A program made the translations under genes and the position numbers. A stretch of 64,000 bases of DNA from Pelolinea sp. (lineage in GTDB: Bacteria; Chloroflexota; Anaerolineae; Anaerolineales; Anaerolineaceae). The notes beneath the pieces are model-generated. The model was given only the letters and a program-made list of their open reading frames with translations, did not search any database and was not told where the DNA came from. Position 1 is the stretch's first letter. Every line of letters begins with the position of its first letter. Positions 34,620 through 43,118 of the stretch are shown here, piece by piece. The stretch covers positions 1 through 64,000 of the forward strand of contig JAAZOD010000023.1 of assembly GCA_012797975.1 (NCBI GenBank), in the 5' to 3' direction.

Positions 34620-35036
34620 TTAAAGTCCTTCAAATTCTGTGATCGTTTTTCGCCAGCTCTCGGGAACTGGAATGGTGGCCTTGCTGTGAAAATCGTAGGT
34701 CACCATGACCACTTCCGCTTGCGCTTTCAAAGATCCATCTTTTGCATTGCGAATCTCATTGATCATTGTCATGCTCTTATTACCGATGCGGTCGACGCGC
34801 AAGGCAACCTGGATCTCTTCCTCCAGTTCGATGGGTGCTTTATAGGCAATATGGACATCCGCTACGATCAACCCCAGGTCAAGGAATGATTTTCCGTCCC
34901 ACAAGCCAAGCTGCCTGATATAAGAAAGACGCGCCTGCTCCAGAATGGTGAGAAAGCGCGCATTGTTCACGTGCCATTGGGCATCCAGGTCCGCATAACG
35001 GATCTGTACCGGGTAAAAAAAACGAAATTCAGACAT
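34620..35036 (-). CDS. Hotdog-fold acyl-CoA thioesterase
   Basis: 138 residues of the 4-hydroxybenzoyl-CoA thioesterase/YbgC family. VQIRYADLDAQWHVNNARFLTILEQARLSYI (about 9-39) contains the active-site Asp-x(5)-His-Val-Asn pattern. It would hydrolyse an acyl-CoA or acyl-ACP thioester of unknown chain. It stands alone, 105 bp upstream of clpC on the same strand and divergent from the Rrf2 regulator. Confidence 0.87.
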   Translation of the reverse strand: MSEFRFFYPVQIRYADLDAQWHVNNARFLTILEQARLSYIRQLGLWDGKSFLDLGLIVADVHIAYKAPIELEEEIQVALRVDRIGNKSMTMINEIRNAKDGSLKAQAEVVMVTYDFHSKATIPVPESWRKTITEFEGL

Positions 35037-35094
35037 GTCATAATTATATCGAAAACACTTGCAAACTTGGATTTCTTTGTTAGACTTATAAAAG

Positions 35095-35120
35095 TGGACA
35101 ATTTGCAGACAAATTATCCA
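35095..35120 (+). promoter_or_regulatory. Operator-like 26-bp palindrome in the Rrf2 gene leader
   Basis: Half-sites TGGACAATTTG (35095-35105) and CAAATTATCCA (35110-35120) mirror each other with one mismatch around the spacer CAGA. It lies 15 bp before the start of the Rrf2 gene and downstream of a TTGCAA-16 bp-TAGACT promoter-like pair (35059-35086). Rrf2 regulators commonly repress their own gene from such dyads. The site itself is seen; the binding is inferred. Confidence 0.6.
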
Positions 35121-35135
35121 AAGAGGTAGATAGAA

Positions 35136-35552
35136 ATGCAGATAACACGCCAGGCAGATTACGCTTTAAGAACAATCATTTACCTTTCCCGGCTAGACGA
35201 GGATGAGAAAGCGCCCACCAGCATTATTGCGGAAAAACAGCAGATTCCATCCTCATTTTTGGCGAAGATCATTTCACAATTATCCGTCGCCGGGATTATT
35301 CATACATCCAGGGGAGCCCACGGCGGCGTCTCACTGGCAAAAAAGCCCAAGGAAATTACTGTTTTGGATGTGATCGAGGCCATTGACGGGCCGGTCATGC
35401 TGAACGAATGTACTCGCAATCCGGGCATTTGTATCTTTACCAAAGACTGCCCCATGCACATCATCTGGTGCGATACGCGCAAAGAACTGGTGGATAAATT
35501 AGAGACCATCACGTTCGAGCAGTTCTCCAACGAAAAGCAAGCCGTTCTTTAG
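35136..35552 (+). CDS. Rrf2-family transcriptional regulator, Fe-S type
   Basis: 138 residues. The winged helix starts MQITRQADYALRTIIYLS and continues with SFLAKIISQLSVAGIIHTSRGAHGGVSLAK (about 49-78). Three cysteines in CTRNPGICIFTKDC (C-x6-C-x5-C) match the IscR/NsrR-type cluster ligands, with one extra residue between the first two. It probably senses iron-sulfur supply, NO or redox state. No isc or suf genes are adjacent, and the next gene is on the other strand, so the main known target here is its own leader. Confidence 0.92.
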   Translation: MQITRQADYALRTIIYLSRLDEDEKAPTSIIAEKQQIPSSFLAKIISQLSVAGIIHTSRGAHGGVSLAKKPKEITVLDVIEAIDGPVMLNECTRNPGICIFTKDCPMHIIWCDTRKELVDKLETITFEQFSNEKQAVL

Positions 35553-35578
35553 TTCAGACTCAGCTTTAAACAATCCCA

Positions 35579-37267
35579 TCATGAATTGGGTACCAGGAAC
35601 ACCAGGATCTGGCCCTCATCGAACCGGCTGGTGTAATTTTTGCTTAATTCCGCGATGACTTCCGGATAATTGTCTTGTAGATACTGCCAGTCATCGGTCG
35701 AGAGGATCATGAAATCGTATCGTTCAGCCAAGATCTGCTCGGGAATATCTTCCTGCTTATAGGATAACGTCAAGTTGTCGCGTTCAGTGCGCATATTGAA
35801 CAGCACATCGTACATTCCCAGAATATCATAGGGGTTGTCGCTGAACATGTGATCTTCATTTTCCACAGTGTTGCTAAAGATCGTGGCGGTGGTGTACATT
35901 TTCACATCCTCGCGCACTGCGATATCCTGTTGGAATTCGAGGAAAGGATAGTACTTGATCTGGAATTTTGCATTGGTGGTCGGTTCCACATAAATATATT
36001 TGTAATTATAGGAAAGCTTCGGCAGAACCCAGGAAACAAGGAAGAATAAAATGATCCCAAAAGTGAGCAGATTTTGTTTTTCTGCCAAGATGACCAATCC
36101 CAGTAAAACAGAAAGCAGAATGGGGAAGTAGATGCTCTCGAGATATTTTCCATAGGTCCAATCGATGTCGGTCACATATCGCATGCCGAATTGGCGCATC
36201 ACCACCACCAGCAGCAAAGCCGCCAAAATGGCAGCCGGCAATTGCCAGCGGCTTTTTTGATCTTTGCAATCGGGAATGGAAATGAACTGTGGCGCAAGAA
36301 ATGCGATCACCGGCAATGCCGGAAAATAGAATCGTTCGATGAATCCCCAGGGAATCTTGAGCATGTTCAATGTGATGAAACTGACCAGCAATAAGGGAAA
36401 AGCCCATAGGATCTTTTTCTGCGGGGAAACAGCGCGAGTGTTGAGTTTAACGCCTGTCACAACAAAGAGCAGGAAGGGGATCATGATATCATCCAGCAGG
36501 TAAGTTTGATACCAGTCCACCGGCTCTTTGCGAAATCCTCCCGTATAAGCATAATTTTCAAAGACTTCTTTGATGGTGGCGGGGCTGATAGCAAAGAACG
36601 GCTGGCCAAGGAAGATCGAATCCAGGAGGATGAACAATCCGATCGCTCCCAGAAAACCGATGAGATAACTTTTCAAGATGGGGAGAATATTCTTGAACGC
36701 AAATTTTCCCTGCTTGTCAAAAAAGAACCCGAGCAAGACCACATTGGCAAAGAGTGTGGTTTCCTTGGTCTTGAAGGCCAAAAAGGTCAGCGCCCCTAAA
36801 AGATACAGCAACCCTTTCTTTTCTGTTCTTTGATAGAGCAGATAGGTAAAAATGAGCGCCATTGTCATCATCATGGCGGCAATATCCACCGAAGTTACCC
36901 CCGCATAGGATGATAGGAACTTATAGGATAGGAAAATGGCCACCCCCAGCAAGCCGTGCAGGGGAGAGCTTTCTTTGAGGAAAATTCGTGCGCTCCAATA
37001 AACCAGCAGCGTGGTCAGGGCGATCATGAACGCCCAATACACCCGGATGCCGATCAAAGGCGTGGGTGCAACAGCCATGAATAGCTTTTGCAAATAGACA
37101 TGAAAATAACGGTTCCCATAATTCGGAGCGCTTTGGTTGTTCAAGCCAATCTCGATGTACAGCAGTTCATCCGAATAGATCGGCCCGCCCGTATTGAAAG
37201 ACAAACCAATCCACAGGGCAATAAAGAAAAGAAGAGAGATGAATACCTCAAGGTTTTTCCGCTTCAT
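35579..37267 (-). CDS. Membrane glycosyltransferase-like protein (GT39/GT83 style)
   Basis: 562 residues with roughly eleven hydrophobic segments. The first loop holds an acidic pair (GGPIYSDELLYIEIG, near residue 33), the usual catalytic position in PMT/ArnT-type enzymes, and FKTKETT lies after the fourth or fifth segment. The last 130 residues are extracytoplasmic. It would transfer a sugar from a polyprenyl-phosphate donor to a lipid or protein at the outer face of the membrane. Assignment is by architecture only. It is isolated, with no glycan cluster next to it. Confidence 0.7.
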   Translation of the reverse strand: MKRKNLEVFISLLFFIALWIGLSFNTGGPIYSDELLYIEIGLNNQSAPNYGNRYFHVYLQKLFMAVAPTPLIGIRVYWAFMIALTTLLVYWSARIFLKESSPLHGLLGVAIFLSYKFLSSYAGVTSVDIAAMMMTMALIFTYLLYQRTEKKGLLYLLGALTFLAFKTKETTLFANVVLLGFFFDKQGKFAFKNILPILKSYLIGFLGAIGLFILLDSIFLGQPFFAISPATIKEVFENYAYTGGFRKEPVDWYQTYLLDDIMIPFLLFVVTGVKLNTRAVSPQKKILWAFPLLLVSFITLNMLKIPWGFIERFYFPALPVIAFLAPQFISIPDCKDQKSRWQLPAAILAALLLVVVMRQFGMRYVTDIDWTYGKYLESIYFPILLSVLLGLVILAEKQNLLTFGIILFFLVSWVLPKLSYNYKYIYVEPTTNAKFQIKYYPFLEFQQDIAVREDVKMYTTATIFSNTVENEDHMFSDNPYDILGMYDVLFNMRTERDNLTLSYKQEDIPEQILAERYDFMILSTDDWQYLQDNYPEVIAELSKNYTSRFDEGQILVFLVPNS

Positions 37268-37385
37268 GCATTTTCCTCAGTTTTTCCAAAAATGAAATAT
37301 CTCGTTCTTGATTTTACTATACCCATCCTGCCCTGTTTTTCCTTTCCCCGTATAATTGAGCTATCAAAAGAAGGAATGGTACCTT

Positions 37386-38642
37386 ATGTTAATACATTCC
37401 GCATCCCAGTTGATCTGTTTGCGCGGCGGCCCCCAGCGGGGTCTTGCGCTCGGTACCCTGGATATCATCGAGAATGGTGCAGTGCTGATCCGTGGCGACA
37501 CCATTCACGCGGTGGGCAGTACCCAAGAGCTTCTGCAACGTTATCCCCGGGAAGAAACACTCGATGCTCGCCAGCAGGTGGTCATGCCAGGTTTTGTTGA
37601 TCCGCATACCCATCTGATCTGGGCTGGTGATCGCGCTTTGGAATTCAACATGCGCCTGGAAGGCAAAAGCTATATGGAGATCATGGAAGCAGGGGGTGGA
37701 ATCGCATCCACGGTCAAAACCACGCGTCTGGCTTCGGATGCCGACCTGCTGAATGCTGCGGCAGAACGTGCCCGAGCCATGCTGCTGCATGGCACGACCA
37801 CCCTTGAGGCAAAGACCGGCTATGCCCTGGATATCGCCGGTGAACAGCGCTTGCTGGAGATCATCATGCACCTGCGCAACATCCTGCCGCAGGATGTTAT
37901 CCCTACCTACCTGGCAGCCCACGCCATTGCTCCGGAATTTGCCGGAAACCCGGCTGGCTATACGCGCTTGCTGGTCGAAGAGGCGCTTCCGCAATTGAAA
38001 AAATGGTGGCAACAACGTTTTCCATTGGAACCCCTACCGTTCGTGGATGTTTTTTGCGAACCTGCCGTTTTTGACCTTGCCAATACGCGCGCCATTCTGA
38101 GCACAGCGCACGATCTGGGGTTTCCCCTGAAGGTCCATGCCGATGAATTTGAGAATATCGGGGGCGCTTCCCTTGCTGCAAAATTAAAAGCCACCTCTGC
38201 CGACCATCTGGTAAAGACAAAGAGTGAGGATATAAAAGCCCTGGTAGCCGGGAATACTGTTGCAGTGGCATTGCCCTGCACCCCCTTCGGGTTGGCGGAA
38301 AATGCGTATACTCCGGCGCAGCACATCATTGCGCAAAATGGGCTGCTGGCTTTGGCTTCGGACCTTAATCCCGGCACCGCCTGGTGTGGAAACATGCAGT
38401 TCGTGATCGCACTGGCTTGCCGTTTCATGAAATTGACCCCCGCCCAAGCCATTGCCGCCGCCACCATTAATGCGGCAGCAGCCATTCGGATGCAGGATAA
38501 AGTCGGATCCCTGGAACCCGGTAAGCAGGCCGACCTTTTGATCTTAAAAATACCCGATTATCGCCATCTGGGTTACCGCTTTGGCGAGAACCTGGTCGAT
38601 ACGGTTATCAAAAAAGGAAAGGTGATCCATTTTCATGAATGA
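37386..38642 (+). CDS. hutI: Imidazolonepropionase
   Basis: 418 residues, amidohydrolase superfamily. VMPGFVDPHTHLIWAGDRALEF provides the metal-binding HxH, and GTTTLEAKTGYALD, KVHADEF and SDLNPGTAWCGNMQF agree with HutI. It hydrolyses imidazolone-5-propionate to formiminoglutamate in histidine breakdown. hutH, hutU and the final hut enzymes are not in the window. In-frame starts exist upstream (37356); the ATG at 37386 with AAGGAATGG before it is preferred. It overlaps the HD gene by 8 bp. Confidence 0.93.
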   Translation: MLIHSASQLICLRGGPQRGLALGTLDIIENGAVLIRGDTIHAVGSTQELLQRYPREETLDARQQVVMPGFVDPHTHLIWAGDRALEFNMRLEGKSYMEIMEAGGGIASTVKTTRLASDADLLNAAAERARAMLLHGTTTLEAKTGYALDIAGEQRLLEIIMHLRNILPQDVIPTYLAAHAIAPEFAGNPAGYTRLLVEEALPQLKKWWQQRFPLEPLPFVDVFCEPAVFDLANTRAILSTAHDLGFPLKVHADEFENIGGASLAAKLKATSADHLVKTKSEDIKALVAGNTVAVALPCTPFGLAENAYTPAQHIIAQNGLLALASDLNPGTAWCGNMQFVIALACRFMKLTPAQAIAAATINAAAAIRMQDKVGSLEPGKQADLLILKIPDYRHLGYRFGENLVDTVIKKGKVIHFHE

Positions 38643-39282
38643 ACTTCCGCTGCTCGACCTGCCCGCTGTGCAAGCGCTCTACCCCGGCGCCGATCCGGTT
38701 CATGGGTTTGATCATATTGAACGGGTTTACCACTTATGCCAGATCATTGGTAGGTCGGAAGAGGCGGATATGAACATCTTGTCGACCGCCGCCCTGCTGC
38801 ACGATTGCGATGGCAGCGACCCTTCCTCACAGAATCGCGCAGAACACAACCTTCTTTCTGCTGAAAAAGCTGGTGTCATCCTGAACGGCATGGGTTGGGA
38901 TGAAGAGAACATCCGGAGGGTGCAGCACTGCATACGCGCTCACCGTTTTCGCAAGAGCGAGGAACCCCAAACCATTGAAGCAAAATCGCTCTTTGACGCA
39001 GATAAACTGGATGTGATCGGTGCGATCGGCATTGCCCGAACCATCGGGTATGCCGTGCAGGCAGGCGAACCGTTCTACTGCAAACCTTCGGAACAGTTTT
39101 TGAAAACCGGCAAGCTCAGCGCGGGCGAACACCACAGCGTCTATCATGAATATCTCTTTAAACTAAGGAACGTTCATGACACGTTATACACGGTCACCGG
39201 TCGCCAACTGGCAGAAGGACGGCATGCATTTCTGGATATCTTCTTCAAGCAGCTCGAGGAAGAGGTCAATGGGCTGCGCTGA
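38635..39282 (+). CDS. HD-domain phosphohydrolase
   Basis: 215 residues. The metal-binding set is H in HGFDHIERV, the HD pair in AALLHDCDG, and a late D in FDADKLDVIGAIG, as in the YedJ/YpgQ-like HD family. Such proteins dephosphorylate nucleotides or similar compounds; the substrate is unknown. It overlaps hutI by 8 bp, so the two are translationally coupled, but there is no evident pathway link. RBS AAAGGTGATCC lies within hutI. Confidence 0.87.
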   Translation: MNELPLLDLPAVQALYPGADPVHGFDHIERVYHLCQIIGRSEEADMNILSTAALLHDCDGSDPSSQNRAEHNLLSAEKAGVILNGMGWDEENIRRVQHCIRAHRFRKSEEPQTIEAKSLFDADKLDVIGAIGIARTIGYAVQAGEPFYCKPSEQFLKTGKLSAGEHHSVYHEYLFKLRNVHDTLYTVTGRQLAEGRHAFLDIFFKQLEEEVNGLR

Positions 39283-39318
39283 CGTGTTTTTGACTTTTAA
39301 ATTGGAGTTTAAGTTGGA

Positions 39319-40104
39319 ATGACACCTGATCTGGATTATTTGGTTCGTATTGCAACACACGCAGGAGAAATCCTCATGGAGGGATACCTCCAACAACATG
39401 AGATCCGGCACAAGGGACGCATTGACCTGGTTACGGAGATGGATGGTCGTTCGGAGCAATACCTGCTGGGGGAGATCCGCCGTGATTTCAAGAGCCACAC
39501 CATCGTTACCGAAGAGAGCGGCATTTTGCAGGGAAACCAGGATGCTTGCTGGTTCATAGACCCCCTGGATGGCACCACCAATTATGCACACGGTGTTCCG
39601 ATTTTCAGCGTTACGGTGGCTTATGCGATTCAAAATCGCATCGTTCTGGGGGTCACGCTTGACCCTACCCGCGGCCAGTGCTTCAGCGCCGAAAGGGGCA
39701 AGGGAGCTTTTTTGAACGGCGTTCCCATTCATGTATCGGCTACGCGCGAGCTGGTGGACGCCATGCTGGTAACAGGCTTTCCCACCGATTTAAAAAAATC
39801 GGCAAAGAACAACCTGGACAATTTTTCCAGCTTTCTGATGCATGTTCAATCCATCCGCCGTCTTGGTTCGGCTGCTCTGGACATTGCCTACGTTGCCGCA
39901 GGTTGGTTGGATGGGTATTGGGAAATCGGCATTCATCCATGGGATATTGCCGCCGGAACTTTGCTGGTGGAAGAGGCCGGGGGGCTGGTCACTGATTTGA
40001 ATGGCGAGACGGATTATTTCAAATCGCCCTATGCGTTGGTCACGGCCAACCCCGTCCTGCATGCCAAACTGCTCACAATGCTCCAATCGACTAATGGTCG
40101 TTAA
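39319..40104 (+). CDS. suhB: Inositol monophosphatase family protein
   Basis: 261 residues. Metal-binding motifs are EESG, DPLDGTTNYAHG (around 86-97) and WDIAAGTLLVEEAGG (around 213-227). It is a Mg-dependent, Li-sensitive phosphatase of inositol phosphate or related sugar phosphates. The substrate is not resolved; the SuhB label follows common usage. It begins 36 bp after the HD gene and 62 bp before pepF. Confidence 0.92.
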   Translation: MTPDLDYLVRIATHAGEILMEGYLQQHEIRHKGRIDLVTEMDGRSEQYLLGEIRRDFKSHTIVTEESGILQGNQDACWFIDPLDGTTNYAHGVPIFSVTVAYAIQNRIVLGVTLDPTRGQCFSAERGKGAFLNGVPIHVSATRELVDAMLVTGFPTDLKKSAKNNLDNFSSFLMHVQSIRRLGSAALDIAYVAAGWLDGYWEIGIHPWDIAAGTLLVEEAGGLVTDLNGETDYFKSPYALVTANPVLHAKLLTMLQSTNGR

Positions 40105-40166
40105 AAACCCATGCTGTATAATGGGTATGTTGTGAATTTATCGAAATAAAACCAAAGGAATACCCC

Positions 40167-41942
40167 ATGACCACAAAGAACGATGCTTTTAATCAATCGC
40201 GTTGGAGTTTGAAAGACCTGTTCCCGTCTGCCGATTCCCCGGAAATGGAAAATGCCTTCAAGCAGGCTGAAAAGATGGTGGCAGATTTTGAAAAGAAACG
40301 TGATGTCCTTTCCGAAGATATTTCCAGCGAACAATTTTTACAGATCGTCAAGGAGCTTGAAGCGCTCACCCGCCAGGTGGGGGTGATCAACGATTACGCA
40401 GAATTGTGGTTTGCCGAAGACACCCAGAACCAACAAGCCCAGAGTCTGGCTGCCCGCGCCGAACAATTTGCCGCAGAACAATCCAATAAAGTGCTCTTTT
40501 TCAACTTGTGGTGGAAAGACCTCAGTGAGAAGAATGCCCAACGGCTGATCGACTGCGCAGGCGATTACCGCTACTGGCTGGAGGAAATGCGCCATTTCAA
40601 ACCGCATACCCTCACCGAAGCCGAAGAGAAGATCATCAATATCAAAGACCTCACCGGCTTTGCCGCTCTGATCCGGCTATATGATTCCATCACCAACCGC
40701 TATGCTTTTCGCATCTCGGTGGATGGGGAGGAGAAGGACCTGACACGAGGGGAATTGATGTCGTTGGTGCGGCTGCCGGATCCCGACTTGCGCGCCCGCG
40801 CTTACCAAAAACTGTATCAGGTATATGGCGATGAGGGTCCCATCCTGGGGCAAATCTATCAAACCATCATCCGCGATTGGCGCAACGAGAACATTGGGCT
40901 GCGCAACTATAAAACACCCATCTCAGCCAGAAATCTTGGCAATGATATTCCCGACGATGTGGTTGATACACTGCTGGATGTTTGCAAAAGAAATGCGCCT
41001 GTCTTCCAGCGCTTTTTTCGGTTGAAAGCAAAATGGCTGGGTGTCGATGCCATCCGGCGTTATGATGTCTATGCGCCGGTGGCGGAGTCGAACAAGAGTT
41101 ACTCGTTTGGAATGGCGACCGAATTGGTGCTTGATTCTTTCCAGGAATTTGACCCGCGTTTTGCACAACTGGCGCACCGTGTCTTTGCCCAGGGACATAT
41201 TGATAGCGAGGTCCGCAAGGGAAAGCGCTCGGGGGCATTTTGTGCAACAGTGGCCCCGGACCTGACCCCCTGGGTGTTGACCAGCTACCAGGGCAAAGCA
41301 GAAGACATGGCAACCCTGGCACACGAGTTGGGACACGCTATTCATTCGCTGCTGGCTTCTGATCACAGTTTGTTCACCCAGCATTCCTGCTTGCCGCTGG
41401 CTGAGACCGCTTCAACCTTCGGTGAAATGATGCTCATTGACCGCTTGCTCTCCGAAGAAAAAGATAAAGAAGTGCGCCGTTCGCTGCTTTTCAAGCAGGT
41501 GGATGATTCGTACGCCACCATCATGCGCCAGGCATATTTTGCCATGTTTGAAAAGACAGCCCACGAAATGACACAGCAGGGCGCGGCCGTGGATGACCTG
41601 GCGGACGCCTATTTCACGAACCTGCAGGACCAGTTCGGTGATTCCCTTACCCTCGGCGAAGAATTCCGCTGGGAATGGGTTTCCATCCCGCATTTCTACC
41701 ACACGCCGTTCTATGTATACGCCTATGCCTTTGGCCAGTTGCTGGTCTTATCGCTCTACAAACAGTTCAAGAGTGAAGGGGTCAGCTTTAAACCGAGATA
41801 TATCCACATGTTATCCACAGGCGGTTCCAAGGCCCCCATGCAGATCCTGGATGAGGCGGGTATGAACGTCCGAGAAGCAGAATTCTGGCAGGGCGGGTTT
41901 GACCTGATCGAGGCCATGGTCACCCAACTCGAATCCCTCTAA
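40167..41942 (+). CDS. pepF: Oligoendopeptidase F (peptidase family M3)
   Basis: 591 residues. The zinc motif HELGH sits in MATLAHELGHAIHSLLASDH, near residue 390, and the third ligand Glu lies in AETASTFGEMM, as in M3B enzymes. It hydrolyses oligopeptides of about 7-17 residues in the cytoplasm. An upstream inverted repeat, ACCCAT/ATGGGT, spans a TATAAT at 40117-40122. A terminator follows at 41964. Confidence 0.95.
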   Translation: MTTKNDAFNQSRWSLKDLFPSADSPEMENAFKQAEKMVADFEKKRDVLSEDISSEQFLQIVKELEALTRQVGVINDYAELWFAEDTQNQQAQSLAARAEQFAAEQSNKVLFFNLWWKDLSEKNAQRLIDCAGDYRYWLEEMRHFKPHTLTEAEEKIINIKDLTGFAALIRLYDSITNRYAFRISVDGEEKDLTRGELMSLVRLPDPDLRARAYQKLYQVYGDEGPILGQIYQTIIRDWRNENIGLRNYKTPISARNLGNDIPDDVVDTLLDVCKRNAPVFQRFFRLKAKWLGVDAIRRYDVYAPVAESNKSYSFGMATELVLDSFQEFDPRFAQLAHRVFAQGHIDSEVRKGKRSGAFCATVAPDLTPWVLTSYQGKAEDMATLAHELGHAIHSLLASDHSLFTQHSCLPLAETASTFGEMMLIDRLLSEEKDKEVRRSLLFKQVDDSYATIMRQAYFAMFEKTAHEMTQQGAAVDDLADAYFTNLQDQFGDSLTLGEEFRWEWVSIPHFYHTPFYVYAYAFGQLLVLSLYKQFKSEGVSFKPRYIHMLSTGGSKAPMQILDEAGMNVREAEFWQGGFDLIEAMVTQLESL

Positions 41943-41963
41943 CCTTCCAATTTAAGAAAAGCA

Positions 41964-41994
41964 GGCTGCCGGCTCATACCGGCAGCCTTTTATT
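41964..41994. terminator. Terminator between pepF and ssb
   Basis: GGCTGCCGG and CCGGCAGCC form a perfect 9-bp stem with loop CTCATA, followed by TTTTATT on the + strand. The minus-strand flank GCTTTTCTT is also T-rich, so it can serve both convergent genes. Confidence 0.85.
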
Positions 41995-41999
41995 AACGA

Positions 42000-42383
42000 T
42001 TAATCGGTAATTTCTTCTTCGGATTCTTCCACTTCTTCCAGAGCCGTTTCTTTCTCCTTTCGTTCCAGCATTTGCAGGGTGCTCAGAACAACAGTGGTGA
42101 AGTAGCGGGTAATTCCTTCGTGCTCATATCTGCGGGTGCGCAATTTCCCCTCCAGATAGACCAGTTTGCCCTTCGCCAGATATTTTTGGCAGATCTCCCC
42201 CAGTTTTCCCCAAGCTTCCACATTAAACCAATCCGCTTCCTGATGCAGCTCGCCTTTTTTATCCTTCCATTTGCGATCGACTGCCAGTGAAAAGGCGGTG
42301 TATTCTGTGCCTTTTGGGGTTTTTCGAGATTCAGGGTCCTTGCCAAGTCTTCCGATCAGTTGAACACGATTTAACGATGCCAT
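42000..42383 (-). CDS. ssb: Single-stranded DNA-binding protein
   Basis: 127 residues. The OB fold begins MASLNRVQLIGRLGKDPESR and includes WFNVEAWGKLGEICQKYLAKGKLVYLEGKL (about 55-84). The start at 42383 is preferred to 42410 because GGAGGGAG precedes it and it yields the family N-terminus. The acidic tail EEVEESEEEITD has no aromatic DxxPF-type tip, which normally recruits partner proteins. It is divergent from a deoxynucleoside kinase, 1.7 kb from the proposed origin. Confidence 0.94.
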   Translation of the reverse strand: MASLNRVQLIGRLGKDPESRKTPKGTEYTAFSLAVDRKWKDKKGELHQEADWFNVEAWGKLGEICQKYLAKGKLVYLEGKLRTRRYEHEGITRYFTTVVLSTLQMLERKEKETALEEVEESEEEITD

Positions 42384-42466
42384 TCTCTCCCTCCATGCTT
42401 CGTTATGCAATGTTATATAATAGTTTAGATTAATTTATCCCATTGTCAATGTTTTGAGGAGAGCGC

Positions 42467-43102
42467 ATGTACATTGCCATAGAAGGAGTGATTGGCGTGG
42501 GGAAGACCAGCCTTGCCCGCCTTCTGCAACCATCATTCAAATCAAATTTGCTGCTTGAAATATTCGAAGAAAATCCCTTCCTCCAAGAGTTCTACCAAGA
42601 TCGTGCCCGTTATGCCTTCCAGACGCAGATTTTTTTCCTGCTCAGCCGTTATCACCAGCAGCGCAATAACGTCCCGGAACTTTTACAGTCCAATAAAAAC
42701 CTGATCACCGATTATACGTTCGAGAAAGATGCGCTCTTTGCCGATGTAAATCTGCAAGGTGATGAGCTGGATGTCTATTATTCGGTTCACGCGGCGCTTG
42801 CCGAAAGGATTCCCGCCCCTGACCTCACGGTTTACCTGAAAGCCAGCACGGATATCCTTTTACAGCGCATCACCATGCGCGACCGTTCGTATGAACGCTC
42901 CATGGAAGCGGGTTACATTGCTTCGCTCAACGAAGCGTATGAAAAGTTTTTCACCCATGTGAAAGAGGGCCGCATGGTGCTGACCATCGATACCAACAAG
43001 CTGGATTTTGTTCACAACCCCGCCGATCTGCAGTACATCGATGATCGCATCAGGCAAACCTTGCGCATGCCGCCATTTCAGGCCGCTCTTCCAATCGATT
43101 GA
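42467..43102 (+). CDS. Deoxynucleoside kinase (dGK/dAK/dCK family), copy 1
   Basis: 211 residues. P-loop IEGVIGVGKTSLARLLQ, the DRS/ERS region MRDRSYERSMEAGY and LQRITMR define the family. It phosphorylates deoxynucleosides for dNTP salvage. Specificity is not readable. RBS GAGGAGAG precedes the ATG. A second member lies on the other strand at 44940, on the other side of the origin. The nucleotidyltransferase-like gene starts 16 bp after this one. Confidence 0.9.
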   Translation: MYIAIEGVIGVGKTSLARLLQPSFKSNLLLEIFEENPFLQEFYQDRARYAFQTQIFFLLSRYHQQRNNVPELLQSNKNLITDYTFEKDALFADVNLQGDELDVYYSVHAALAERIPAPDLTVYLKASTDILLQRITMRDRSYERSMEAGYIASLNEAYEKFFTHVKEGRMVLTIDTNKLDFVHNPADLQYIDDRIRQTLRMPPFQAALPID

Positions 43103-43118
43103 GAGAAAAGGAATTGAA

